This document shows positions 1-10,809 of a stretch of 64,000 bases of DNA, in pieces. Under the pieces are notes generated by a model that saw only the letters and a program-made list of their open reading frames with translations, was not told the DNA's origin and did no database searches. The position numbers and the translations under genes were made by a program. How positions within the stretch are numbered: the first letter of the stretch is position 1; each line of letters starts with the position of its first letter. The DNA comes from Limanda limanda (taxonomy: Eukaryota > Chordata > Actinopteri > Pleuronectiformes > Pleuronectidae), in the NCBI RefSeq assembly GCF_963576545.1, contig NC_083648.1:14034005-14098004 (forward strand), given 5' to 3'.

Positions 1-792
1 AAAAACTCGGCCAGCAGGTTCAAACGTGTCAGATTGTCACATAATTTCTATAAGTGCAAGTTCAACAGGATCTAACGTGAGAACCTTTTGTAAGAAAGTG
101 CAAAAATTCTGAACTTTGGTCATAATGGCATGACAGTGGGAATTCAGAAAACACAAAGCAGCCATGAAAGCAACCAGATGAATGTGGCCTAGTTCTTGTT
201 TACACACAAGATTACACAAAAACCACTGCACAGATTACCTCGGGACTCGGTGGAAGGACGCGAGTCAGGAACCTTACATTTTGGTGTGGATCCAGGATTT
301 TTCTTTGTTGCTTTCTTTAACATTTTGAGATTGGGCTTTTTCAACAGTTTCCCCACTTTCCCAGAGAATAATTCATGAATCTTGATGGGAAAAATCTAAC
401 ATATACAGGGAACTGATATCTATGAGTGTGTGCAATTTAAGGGGAATGTTGGGCCTTGGTAAAAGTACGCACTCTACTCAGTTCAAGTTTTGAATGTGAA
501 TAATAGACTTTGCAAGTACTTCTGTGGTTTTTAACTTTTCCTTTCTTTGCCAGTATGGACATGGAAAAGGTTATAAATTGCATTTGTTATTTCAAAAGCC
601 TTGGAAAATATTCATTTTATCTTGTAGAAACCATGTACATTTATAGATTAAGAGCAGCGCTTTTCACTGGGGTTAAATATACAGTTTGATCACCTGCTGC
701 CTTCAGTTTCATCTCTTAAACTATTAGATCATACATGCTTGACCAAACAGACATTTTTCATCCAGGTGTATTTTTATTTTGGTCTACCCCAG
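1..792 (+). other. gpc1: gpc1 intron, 3' part
   Basis: Non-coding sequence before the first visible exon. It includes a dispersed repeat at about 199-485 (listed separately). The polypyrimidine/AG acceptor ends at 792. I see no other exon here. Confidence 0.75.
199..485 (+). repeat. Dispersed repeat, copy 1 (GGGAACTGATATCTATGA family)
   Basis: It contains ATTACACAAAAACCACTG, GTGTGGATCCAGGATTTTTC, CTTTCTTTAACATTTTGAGA, a stretch ending AATAATTCATGAATCTTGATG, and GGGAACTGATATCTATGAGT followed by GGGCCTTGG. The same ordered motifs recur at 12521-12873, and in part on the opposite strand at 14470-14676. I recall this type of repeat as very common in teleost genomes; I do not assign a family name. 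Confidence 0.8.
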
Positions 793-958
793 TCGCAGTT
801 GATCCCGGAGTGCTTGAAGGCAATGATGAGGATGACTTACTGTGCCCACTGCCGCGGCATGGCCTCCGCCAGACCTTGTGCCAACTACTGCAGCAACGTC
901 ATGAAGGGTTGTCTGGCCAACCATGCTGACCTCAACACTGAGTGGAGGCACCTGGCAG
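793..958 (+). CDS. gpc1: gpc1 exon (cysteine-rich core)
   Basis: The exon reads [10 protein letters not shown] then [34 protein letters not shown] and ends at WRHLA plus one base. Its cysteines belong to the conserved glypican disulfide core. The acceptor is the first of two nearby AGs (CCCCAG before 793). I chose it because it gives seven residues before the conserved Cys, the same spacing I recall for human GPC1 (VPLGPEC). The donor is GCAG|GTGGGT at 958/959, and the next exon supplies AA to complete Glu. An AG six bases further on (798) is an alternative acceptor that would remove two residues. Confidence 0.93.
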
Positions 959-3900
959 GTGGGTAACCCCCCCCACACACACACACACAAACACACAACT
1001 CGTTTAACTTCCGACATATGGAAGGATTCATCCTGTCTTCACGCTCACTGGGGCTCCTGTCATTACAGAAACCATGATGCAGGTGGCTGATCGGTTTGAT
1101 GGTCCATCTGGCGTGGATAGCGTGGTCCACTCCCTTCCCTATCGCATATCAGAAGCCGTGCTTAATATGATGGATAATATGATACCCATCGAAGCCAAGG
1201 TCAGAACACACAATGAGAAATGCAGATGTGAACGGCTGACTTAACCATACACACTGTATTTACTGCAGAGAATATATTGAATATAAGGATTTTGTGAGCT
1301 AATGTTGCAAATGTGTGACAACACCATCACAGCTGCTCAATATCTCTGATATCAGAGTATTTCAAAATCACTGAAGACAAATAGTATAAACACACTGCTC
1401 GCCAGTTTGCGAGTCTATTTGTTTTCACTGTCTGCTCTTTCTGTATTGATCGCTTGGAGTGGGTCACGATTATTCCCTTCTGTCTGTCTCAGTAAAGCAC
1501 AAACAGTTATGGTCGTAAAGACAAAAACTCCACAATCAAACTTTTGTTATTGTAAAAAAAAAAATGGCTGCAGCTACAGGAGTAAATGTTGCTTCTGTTC
1601 CACAACTAAAAACCTTACTTTTACAAACTTCAGCGAACGTATAACAAACTGAAGACAGATCAAAAACTTGTATTCTCACCCTTCTCATTCTGTTTGCATT
1701 AATCATCATTGAGATGTGTCTTGAACTTGCCTTGAGTCCACGTGTGGTAAATTGAAGTGAGTGGACAAAGTTGAGAATAAATAATTCACGCTGCACGTCT
1801 TTGAAGTGTGTGAAGCTCAGATGGAAAAGAAAACGATGTTATGCACTTCTCTCAGCCAAATACTGGATTTAGCAGGAGATAAGACGAGATGTGGGATTGT
1901 TTGCATACGTAGCTTCTCATCAATCGGATGTTTTTAAAGCACATCCGCAAAGTCCTGATGGGGCAGATAAGCTGATTGTTGCTTATTTAGTCATGAATGT
2001 TTAATGTTCTAAGGCAATAAGAGATTTGACTTTTCTGGGGCTAACAAATGTTGATCTAAGTTGGAAAGCTTTAAAAAAAACAATGGTAAAAGAAGTAAGA
2101 CAAAATAAATAGGAGCTGTGTCAGGAAATTCCAGTGTGCAAACTAATAAACAGTCATTGATCCAGGATTAGTGCCAAACAATGTTGGGCTGTTCACTGCT
2201 CACTGTGCTACCTCATTGCCCTTCGCACAATTATCACCTATCCAGCCAGTAAATGAATGCTGGTGCACTGCTCCGCGGACCCGACTTCAACTGGAGGGAT
2301 GTGAGTCATGCCCGAGCCCCCGTGAGCCAAAGCATTTACTTCACAGTTTAATGGTGTTTGAGCCGCTGTTTTATTTGATCCTTTTAAAGGCACAGGCGGC
2401 AAAGTAAAAAATCTGCCTCGAGTCGTTTGGCGAAGGTGGAAAACAGGGTCGAGGGTGAGAGGAAAAGACAAAGGTTCTTCTGTGCTGGTTTGCCGCTAAA
2501 GAGCACGGCTGGGCGGACTGCCTCTGACCTGGTTCAGAGTGGTGATCACGCACAGCCTGTGATGTCCGTCTCTAGAGGAGAGAGATTCGCTGATCCCAGA
2601 GAAGTCGCTCAACCCTTGCAGCGTAACATTACTTTAGGGCAGGAGTTGGACAGATTAATTTACATAATCTGTTGACACATGTCGCGTTATGTCATTTTTC
2701 TCTAATATGTGGAATGTAAGTGAGTTAGAGTTATCATATTTTCTGAAATGTTAAAATATGGCAACAGACCTGACTGGAAGCTTACAACAGGATTATGTTC
2801 TAGTTAAATGTGGAGGTTCAAAGGCTCCGGGCTCCTCTAAGCAGAGCAGATTGACGGACAGATTGACGGCAGTTTAACTGTCCTCCCTGGACACCATTTA
2901 TGAATCGTAAACCCAGGACGACTTGTGTTTTCTGAGCCGCACAGTTATTCTGCCAGAGCGACGCTGCGATTGACTCCTGGGATCACGCAGAACAACCATC
3001 ACACTGTGGGTACTAATATGCGGAAAGATTCTCTGTGAACCTGAAGATAAGTTGGTCTAACAAACACAACATTTTGCTGATGCAGTGCGAGTATGGGATT
3101 ATAGGATTTTATTCAGAGAGCTGGTTCAGCGTTATCGGATTTCAGTCTTGTTGACACCACTACCAATAAAGACCCAGAGTATGAACTACGTATGGAAGGA
3201 AGGTAAAGTATAAAGAGTGCATACGTAGCCTTAGGTTCAAGTTAACAGTTGTATGTGGAGATGGATTTGATGAAGAAGCCTTTAGATCTGCTGTTTGGAA
3301 AGCTGAGCGGAACAAAACTGAGTGAATATCCTTAATTTGTCCCTCTCTCATAAATCCTCTCTCTGTCTTGTCTTTTCCTCCCTTTCTTGCTGCTCCAGTT
3401 GTTCCAGACTTGTGGAGTCCTCCAAAAGGGCGGAACCAGCAGCACAGGAGGCGATGAAGCCACGAAGAGAGGGAGGGTCACAGTTGAGGACAACATGGAA
3501 ACCAGCTCCAGCACAATGGACAAACTGGTTCGTGATTACCTGACTGGGTTGTTTGTCATTGCTCTCTGATGTATGTGTCCTGCTCATAGTGATGGTTTAT
3601 GACACAGGAGCCGTTGCTCATCATGGACAATTAAACCCATTTTGCTGTTCATTTCACTTAACACAGACGTCTGCTGGGTGATTGCATGGGAATGAATGCT
3701 TGGACGGATGAATGGATCCGATGAACACCGCACTTGGTTATTGAGGAAACAGGATGAACCATCAGGCTGTGATTTGGAGCGAAGGGAGAAAGCTCACGAA
3801 TCTGCTCTTGTCCACTCAGGTGTCTGACGTGACTGTGAGACTGAGGGACATGCAGTCGTACTGGGTGTCCCTTCCATCTCTGCTCTGCAGCGACAGAGTG

Positions 3901-6900
3901 GCTACTGGGACAGGGGCCGAGGACAAGTGCTGGAACGGCATGAGCCGCGCCAGGTAGGAATTTAAACCATAAATGAAAAATTAATTTCCAAGTAACGTAA
4001 CATTCTGTCTTCCAAAAATTATACTTATTAATGCATAATATGACGGGAACTGTGAGGTGATCGGACGTTGAAATACATATGTTTCTACAAACTACTAAAG
4101 AAATAGTTTCCACTCATTAAATACTATTTTCCAAATGGATGCAAGAGACCATGTTGAAGAAGTGTTCATGTGTGCCAGGTACCTCCCCGAGGTGATGGGC
4201 GATGGCCTTGCCAGTCAGATCAACAACCCAGAAGTGGAAATCGACATCACCAAGCCAGACATGACAATACGTCAGCAGATCATGCAGCTGAAGATCATGA
4301 CGCACCGCCTGAAGAACGCTCTCAACGGCCAGGATGTGGACTTTCAGGACACCAGTGAGTAGCTTTATTCACTTAGTCCACCGGTTTCTACAGTTCACAG
4401 GAACATTTTAGATGACTTAAGCAGCACTATGCAACTTTTTAACTTAAAAAAAAACAGATTTGATGGTTCGCTGACTTGGAATAGTGAGAATGTTCCAGCT
4501 TTCATTTCCTTTTCTTCACCGAACACTGTTCTTGCTCTATGTAAATTTGGTGAGCTGGTTCACAGCTTAAATTTTCTGAATCTGGCCCAGCAAGTTCAAG
4601 AGTAATGCTTAATTGTAGATCACTTAAACCAGGGGTCTCAAACTCAAATTACCTGGGGGCCGCTGGAGGCAGTATCTGGGTGAGGCTGGGCCGCATCAGG
4701 TATTCCACAAAAAAAAAAAAATTTGCTAAAAAAATCCAAACTTCTCTAATGTCATTACTAACAGTTATTTAACTTCAATGGGTTCTTCTGAACATGAATA
4801 GAATATTGAAGAACACGAACAGTTCTTGTAAACATGGCTTCTCTTGCCTACTTCTTGCTGCCAGAGACCTGGCAGCGCTTCCTCTCACATAGCTGAGCCA
4901 CATTTGGCTTGAGGGAGGAAGCAGTTGAGACCCTCAGTATGGCTTGAAGATGATCATCAGTAAGCCTGGACCTGTACGTGGACTTATTGAAGTTCAAGGT
5001 GGAGAAGAGCTTTTCACACAAATATGTGCTCCAAAAAAGGCACATGGTCCGCTTGAACATTCGGGAAAGCTCAAGGAAGCTGGGGTTCAATTCTCACAAA
5101 AATTGCCCCAGCTTGTCTTCCTTTCCACTCACCTCCCTGAACTTGGCTTTGAGGTCAGAGTTGCACTGCAGGCCAATGAGCTCCATTTGAAGCACAGGAG
5201 GGGCATCTTGCACATCAAAGGAGAAGGGATCCGCAAAATTTTTGTAAAAGTCGCTCTGTGCGTCTTGAAGTCTGCAAATCTATGATCAAATTCCTCCTGT
5301 AGCCTCACATTTTTCTATACATTTTTGTGCTTACTTTGTGCCGGCGTGTTGGCTTACCTGCGTTCTGGGACTTATTTGAGCAGATCCGGTACCTCTCGTA
5401 TCGAAAAAAATATGAACATTAAAAAAAGTTTTTTAAGAAATGATTAAAATAAAATATAACAATATAATGTAATCACTAGAAAATTACGGAGCCCCTGTTG
5501 ACATCGGTGGATGAATTACTAATTTGTGGCCACGCAATAACAAGATAATCTAATAAATTATATATAAAGCTTTCTTAACAACAGCATCACAATTTCATAA
5601 AATTATAACAAATGCAGACTTCTAAGATGAACCAAAATAACTAGCACATCGTCATGTACAGTCCGTGGCTCGGTGCGTAAATGTCACCACCAGAGGATGA
5701 GGGAATTTAAATCATTAAAATTCATCCACACATATCAGGTGTAAATAATAATGTAAAACAGCCCAGACTGTAAAATGTAGATATTAGCTCAATGACGTGT
5801 TATAAACTGCTGCGGTTTAGAATAATCTGTCTGCGTAAAGAAGCTCCCAAAACCTCACAGCGCAGCGTGTGCGTAAAGGAGCCGTGGTGTCCCTTGAATT
5901 TGCCTTCAATTTAACAAATTGTGTGTGTGTGTGTGTGTGTGTATGTGTGTGTGTTCCGTTCCGCTGGACACAGAAGTCGCCTTTGCTCAAGACGCCACTT
6001 TATTAATCACTGACATAAAGACTGATACCGTCACTGCAGTATAGCCTAAATAAGTCCCACTGCATTGTAAGTGGCATGTGTGTGCTGTTTTAAGCGGCGT
6101 TTTATGTGCGTTCCGGGACCTGTGCTCGTCGTACCTGCGCTGTGATATGTACTTAGCGTTCCGGCACCTTGTGATTTATAAATGAAGCACTGGATACATC
6201 ATGACCTGCGCGAAAGAGGGCAGAAAACTATGAATTTCACCCTCCTGCACCGCACATCCAAAGCCACTCTTTTCTCTCCCGGCTCTCTCTCTCACTCACT
6301 CTCACACGTACACACACACACACGACCCCGCCCCCCATGTCACTCACTTGCATGCTGCGTTCACTGGTCAGGCACACAGTAGGAAACCAGAACATCATAA
6401 CATTGTCCCACACAGCAGCTAACAGCGGAGCTGCTACAATGTTTGTGCGGGCCGCACTAACATTAAACTTTCATATTAAGGTGGGGGCCACAAAATATCG
6501 TCCCGCGGGCCGCAATTGGCCCGCGGGCCGCGAGTTTGAGACCCCTGACTTAAACAGACTAAGAACTTGCCAAAAAAACAACGTTAATATAGTTCGTTTG
6601 GTGTATTTGTTACCGCGGCCGCGCTTCTGTTTCAGCAAGCTGGGGATCATGGGTAATACGTAACATGTGGCTGCAGAGGGCGCTGTTGCCTAGTAAAACA
6701 CACACAGTGTTGCTTTAAGATAAATCCACTCAGTCCCTGTGCGTCTGAGGAGGCAGAAAACTTCTGCCTTAGTTCCTCTAAACTAAAAATAGCAAAGGCA
6801 GTAGAAGTGGAATTAAGAAAACAGGCATAAAAAATGCTCGGCCTGATTCACAATGCTTTCCTGTCATATTTTTCAAAACAGTGTGCGTACAGTGCTGGCA

Positions 6901-8055
6901 ATAAAACTCTCATCCTTCCTCTGGGGCTTGCACCTGCAGAGTCAACCTCATCTGTCATGCCAGCAAACAGTGTATAGCCCAGTGTGTTTAATAGATTACA
7001 GTTTTTTTCCACTGCTAAGTCACGCTTAATAAAACTGGGATCTACTTGATCTTCATCATCACCTCCTTAGCACAGCAGAACTCTGTTACAAAGGTGTTTA
7101 CGCTTTTAAATGGGGTTCACACATTTTTCACACCATCTCATAGAACAGGAAGCACAGGTGTCAGACAGAAACCCGAAACTGTTGGTTTCATGTGTTTGAC
7201 AAGAGGAAAACATCTATTCAGAGCTGATCGAGGTTACTTGCATAAGTATGAATGTCTCATTCAGCCGTGTGAGGCTCTTTTGCACAAATCTTCAAGAAGC
7301 AATCAGCCTTTATCCCCCGCAAAAAAAAAAATCTGTGTTGCTATTTGCAAACTTGGATCAAGAAGCCAAATGCATGTCTGTAGTACAAAAAGCACAAAAT
7401 GCACTGATGCAGTAGGAAAGCTGAACCATATTAAATCTCAAAATTTCTCTAGAAGCTTAACGTAGGTCTTATATGTCAAAGACAGTTCAAAGGCCCATAA
7501 ACACCTGCATACGAGAATTAAATGAATTAAAACTTATTGGAATAAGTCTTTTTTTTTACTGTATTTCTACTGAGAATCAATAAAATGTGTAAAGAGTGAA
7601 GCAGGGTCGTATCTCGAGTTAAATCATCCGGCCTAGAAGGATACAGACCATGCTGTGATATCTTTACTTCTCTTTTTGCTACAAAGTATAACAATGTAAC
7701 AGAAATGTAGCACATTACAGTGAGGCTGAACTGGTTTATAAAGCTGTATTTTGAATTCTGTCGTTCACTGTGTAGGATTGATTGAATGATTATCTTCACC
7801 AATTGTGGAATCTCATGTCCCGGCTCTCTCTCTCTGTCCGTAGGTGACGACGGCAGCGGTTCAGGAAGCGGCAAGTGCACCGAAGAGATGTGCTCCAGGG
7901 GCCCGCGTCTAATCGACCCCGTCACCGAGCGGCCCATTCGCTACCCCTACCTTCCGGAAAACAGGAAGGTGAAAGCGGCGTCATCGGCCAACCACGTCCT
8001 CCCCTGCGTCGCCACCTACCTGATTCCACTGCTCCTTCTGCTGCTGCGGCGATAA
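793..8055 (+). CDS. gpc1: Glypican-1, 3' part (six exons), heparan sulfate proteoglycan
   Basis: Join 793..958, 1069..1199, 3399..3527, 3820..3953, 4179..4354 and 7844..8055. The total is 948 bases, or 315 residues plus TAA, and all intron phases agree. Glypicans are GPI-anchored cell-surface heparan sulfate proteoglycans that act as co-receptors for FGF, Wnt, Hedgehog and BMP ligands. The encoded part begins in the cysteine-rich core ([22 protein letters not shown]) and continues through the highly conserved block [10 protein letters not shown] to [13 protein letters not shown]. It then has a DDGSGSGSG heparan-sulfate attachment cluster and a C-terminal hydrophobic GPI signal. The block with [24 protein letters not shown] and VDFQD fits GPC1 better than GPC4 or GPC6, judged from remembered family sequences. 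Vertebrate GPC1 is about 550 residues, so roughly the N-terminal 40% lies left of the window. Teleosts have gpc1a and gpc1b, and I cannot tell which this is. Confidence 0.93.
1069..1199 (+). CDS. gpc1: gpc1 exon (core helix region)
   Basis: It reads [19 protein letters not shown] then [19 protein letters not shown] and ends IEAK in phase 0. The acceptor CATTACAG ends at 1068 and the donor AAG|GTCAGA starts at 1200. It matches the glypican core segment seen in human GPC1 as LITDKFWGTSGVESVIGSV. It is only 110 bases from the previous exon. Confidence 0.93.
1200..3398 (+). other. gpc1: gpc1 intron
   Basis: About 2.2 kb between two phase-0-compatible exons. It is non-coding and AT-rich in places. 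I recognise no gene or clear mobile element in it. Confidence 0.75.
3399..3527 (+). CDS. gpc1: gpc1 exon (variable loop with basic cleavage-like motif)
   Basis: It reads [12 protein letters not shown], then a hydrophilic Ser/Thr/Gly-rich stretch with KRGR, and ends STMDKL in phase 0 (43 codons). The acceptor is CTGCTCCAG at 3398 and the donor is CTG|GTTCGT at 3528. The conserved part is FQTCG (GPC1 has IQGCG); the rest corresponds to the poorly conserved glypican loop where many family members are cut by furin-like convertases. KRGR resembles such a basic site, but cleavage is inference. Confidence 0.9.
3820..3953 (+). CDS. gpc1: gpc1 exon (SLPSLLCSD / CWNG region)
   Basis: It reads [19 protein letters not shown], then [20 protein letters not shown] and MSRA plus two bases of Arg. 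The acceptor is TCCACTCAG at 3819 and the donor is CAG|GTAGGA at 3954. The two cysteines and the CWNG motif are glypican hallmarks, and SLP..LCS aligns with the GPC1 SLPGTLCSE segment. Confidence 0.93.
4179..4354 (+). CDS. gpc1: gpc1 exon (most conserved C-terminal block)
   Basis: It begins with the last base of the split Arg codon, then [40 protein letters not shown] and ends VDFQDT plus the first base of Ser. The acceptor is GTGCCAG at 4178 and the donor is A|GTGAGT at 4355. [10 protein letters not shown] and [18 protein letters not shown] are nearly identical to human GPC1, which makes this the strongest identification in the window. Confidence 0.96.
4848..5320 (-). pseudogene. hAT transposase C-terminal fragment (GTF2IRD2/ZBED-like hAT domain)
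   Basis: On the minus strand one frame reads [47 protein letters not shown], then an in-frame TGA at 5096-5094. It resumes with [52 protein letters not shown] and ends QVSGSKK before its stop near 4848. [26 protein letters not shown] is the hAT dimerisation motif as seen in GTF2IRD2-like and ZBED-like transposases. Catalytic and DNA-binding N-terminal parts are absent. The internal TGA could derive from an Arg CGA by a single transition at a CpG. The remnant is too short to be functional. Confidence 0.9.
5340..6173. mobile_element. Possible nested insertion inside the hAT element
   Basis: Transposase similarity stops abruptly near 5320-5340. There the sequence GTGCCGGCGTGTTGGC begins, and an inverted counterpart, GCGTTCCGGCAC, ends near 6173. 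Both ends carry a further related inverted motif (ACCTGCGTTCTGGGAC at the left; GTTCCGGGACCTG and TACCTGCGCTG at the right). This fits a second non-autonomous DNA transposon that jumped into the first. The terminal repeats are imperfect and I could not find a clean target duplication. Confidence 0.35.
5921..5953. repeat. (GT)n microsatellite
   Basis: A GT dinucleotide run with one GTAT interruption, inside the hAT insertion. Confidence 0.95.
7844..8055 (+). CDS. gpc1: gpc1 last exon: glycosaminoglycan sites and GPI signal
   Basis: The exon completes the split Ser codon and reads [10 protein letters not shown], giving three consecutive Ser-Gly sites in an acidic context for heparan sulfate attachment. 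Cys-x4-Cys follows (CTEEMC; GPC1 has CLDDLC). The linker holds [17 protein letters not shown]. The end is a small-residue stretch and a hydrophobic tail ([16 protein letters not shown]) typical of a GPI-transamidase signal, then TAA at 8053-8055. The acceptor is CTGTCCGTAG at 7843. The linker between the Ser-Gly cluster and the tail is divergent, as is usual among glypicans. Confidence 0.95.
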
Positions 8056-8590
8056 TTGAGGGGGAATCCACCGACTGGGACTGAGTATGGGACACAGGGT
8101 TGGGGGAGGCTGAATGGGGAGGGAGGAGAAGATGGGGATTAGTTACTTTGCCAAAACTAGGTAAATATGAGGAAACAACAACAACAACCACAAAAAAAAT
8201 CACTTGGATGGACATTCTTTGGGTTCTTGATTAGAACAAAGTGGAATTGGGAGTATTCATAAATGTTTTGATCCTGCTCTCGTCTTTTATTTCTCGCTAT
8301 ATTATGACGCCATTAGAGCTGGTCTTTTTGCATCTTCTGTTTTGTTTTCTGGTGTTTGGGTTATCTGAGATTCTATCTGTACCTAAGACATGTGTGTAAA
8401 AAACTATATTGCTAACGGTATGTTGGTGTTGACGCCACGGGGGAGAGGGAGACCGGGGCTTTGTAGTGGCGCTCAGATCATTTTATATTTCTCACCCCAC
8501 CCTCCCTTTAAAAACAGCACTTGTGTTCGGTCTAATTCTTTATTTATGAATCACTCACAATAATAAAGCCTACGGTGATTTAATGACTGC
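8056..8590 (+). other. gpc1: gpc1 3' UTR with polyadenylation signal
   Basis: This stretch follows the stop codon and contains no further coding exon. A canonical AATAAA lies at 8562-8567, about 510 bases after the stop. The cleavage site is inferred to be 15-30 bases beyond it. An upstream T-rich stretch (TTCTTTATTTATG, about 8537-8549) also contains TATTTAT, an AU-rich-like element. Confidence 0.7.
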
Positions 8591-10777
8591 AAAGTATTTC
8601 AAGAAAAAAAAGAACACAAACTTTGGATGAAATTAAATTTTTGTGACTTTGACAGGAGGATAATCTGGACGACCAGACCTCTGAACGCATTAAGCCTCAG
8701 AGCCAAGATGAGAGCGCCCTATTGCATCAGCACTTTCTGCCATTTAAGCTGTAATAATAGCCGCGATCACAGTCACACTGACATGATCGTCTAATCTATG
8801 GGTAACATGACCCCCCCCCCCATCCACCACTCCATCCATCCACTCATCCCTCCCCCGCTGAGGCAGATCTCCCTCTCTCTCGACAAAAAAAAAGAAAAAC
8901 CCCTGCTGGCAGTGTAGGATCAACTCGAGAGTCGGGTGTAAGCAAAACACGTGCTCGGCCGCGCCAGGTCTCAGATGACAGCAGCTTCCCACTATAGAGC
9001 TCGGTGTTGTAATGGGAGTGGCGGGTGTCATCAGCTGATGATTTGGGAAAACGTGTAGCATAAACAGAAATACCCAGAAGCAGAAACACGGCTGTCATGT
9101 AGCGCTTCTTTTTTTTGTCCTTCCAGTATTCCTTTAAAGTGCACGGCACAGCAACATAAATATATAATATGCATCATTTTGTGTGCTCCCTGCGATTAGC
9201 CTCTTAATTGCCACCAGCAGGGTCATAAGTGGGGTGTTTTTTTTTCCCAAGTTGCAGCAATGATCCAAGCCACAGCGTGCACATCTGTGAGGCAGATTTC
9301 TATAGCAACCGCAGCAGTGTACATATTTTGATCGCTTCTTTGTCGTTTTCTAGAGAAAATAGCCAAGTAGGTATCGAAAATGTTATAACGGCCAGATCAT
9401 TGTGTGCTGCCGCTCTTTTTTTCTTTCATCACCTGTCACATTCGTGTCTGCCTTCTACTTTCTGCAACTTTTTAATTTTTTTTTTTTTTTTTTATATCAG
9501 TGCCTCTTTCTTCCCTCTCCCTCCTCACCCCCCAGCTCCCCCCCGCTCGTCAGTTATTATGACCTTTTAAAAGCTTTTTGCTCGTGCTTCGACGTGATGG
9601 CGAGGAAATATGACAATGACACAGTGCTTCATTACGTGTCAACCTTAGTGGGAATGTTGTGGGGAACACAGTGTGAGGGTGTTATTAGGGTTTTTTTCCT
9701 GATGAGAGGCTCGCTGGGTTAGGAAACGCGTAACCACGTTTTCACTTCAAAGAAATGTCAACGCTCTCATTTAAGAATACTGTGTGCAGGATGGTGGGAC
9801 TATGCTTGCATATATGTGTGTGTCTGTGTGTGTGTGTGTACAAGTCTGTGTGTGTGTTTGTCTTTGATAGATTGAGCAGAAGAGGTGGCCGACAATATGA
9901 GCGTTTATAAATGTAGTTTGGCTGCCACAGAAATGAAATGTATGAAAATGTATTGGGCCCCCATTGTATTCTAGAGTGCTATTCAACTCACAGCAACTGG
10001 AGATTAATATATCTCATTTTATAAAAATTATATTTCCAACCTACTACTGTAATAACTCCCAATCCGTATGGATCACATCTGTACTTGTCAGCATTGTTAT
10101 GTAACGGGGGGAGACGCTCCTTTTAAAGTACATCATCTCTTCAGTTGTACTCGGGGACAATCCTCCACAATTCAGTTTGGGAGAAATCCTTTAAGAGCTC
10201 AACAGTTGATGAAACTGCAGATCCAGTTTGAGGCTCTGTGGAAGTGTGAGGTGCACGTCTGTCGGATTCTTGGTTTAACTACTGATCTGAGAACAGGAGA
10301 GGTTGTTGTCACGTGTGTGAGCTGACGGTATGTGTTGATGATCTGTTTCTCAAACGCTTTATTAATGAATGCTTTGTTGCTCTGCGCGGGTGTGTGTGTA
10401 TGTGTGTGTGAGAGTGTGTGTTAAGTCCCTGGTTAAGAAATCTGCCTGTGACTGCCTTTGACACTTTGTATAAGGTTGGGGTCAAATTTGAGATAGACAA
10501 AAGACAAGATGGAAGATTAGATGCAAATGTTAAACAAAGATCGATTAGAGAGAGAGCGTCGCACGGGTCGTCGTTTTCTTTTTTTCCGTTGTGGTGACCC
10601 TCTAGAAAAATCAGAGTATGAATGTGAAAGCACACGACACGCCCTGTAAAGAATGAGAAATGACTCCGACTGTGATGGCGACATTCCAATTCAACGACGA
10701 CTTATGACTCGGACTTCGGTCTTTATGACTCCCTCACGATGTCATCGGCTGAAATTTGCACAACCCCCTTCCCCCCC

Positions 10778-10809
10778 CGCCACCGCCACCACCACCGCCA
10801 CCGCCACCG
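10778..10809. repeat. (CCGCCA)n / (CCACCG)n short tandem repeat
   Basis: A C-rich trinucleotide/hexanucleotide tract of alternating CCG and CCA units following a run of C. Confidence 0.9.

Larger units (their letters stand above)
4630..6547 (-). mobile_element. hAT-superfamily DNA transposon, decayed, with target-site duplication
   Basis: The element starts CAGGGGTCTCAAACTC (4630-4645) and ends with the exact reverse complement GAGTTTGAGACCCCTG (6532-6547). These are perfect 16-bp terminal inverted repeats. It is flanked by a perfect 8-bp duplication, ACTTAAAC, at 4622-4629 and 6548-6555. An 8-bp duplication with CAGGG-type termini is diagnostic of hAT elements. The GGGGGCCGC and GCGGGCCGC subterminal motifs are GC-rich palindromic blocks next to the ends. 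It contains the C-terminal part of a transposase on the minus strand but no intact transposase gene, so it cannot mobilise itself. Confidence 0.95.
4355..7843 (+). other. gpc1: gpc1 last intron carrying a hAT transposon
   Basis: About 3.5 kb between the conserved-block exon and the last exon. More than half is the hAT insertion at 4630-6547. I see no exon in the remaining parts (4355-4621 and 6556-7843). Confidence 0.8.
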
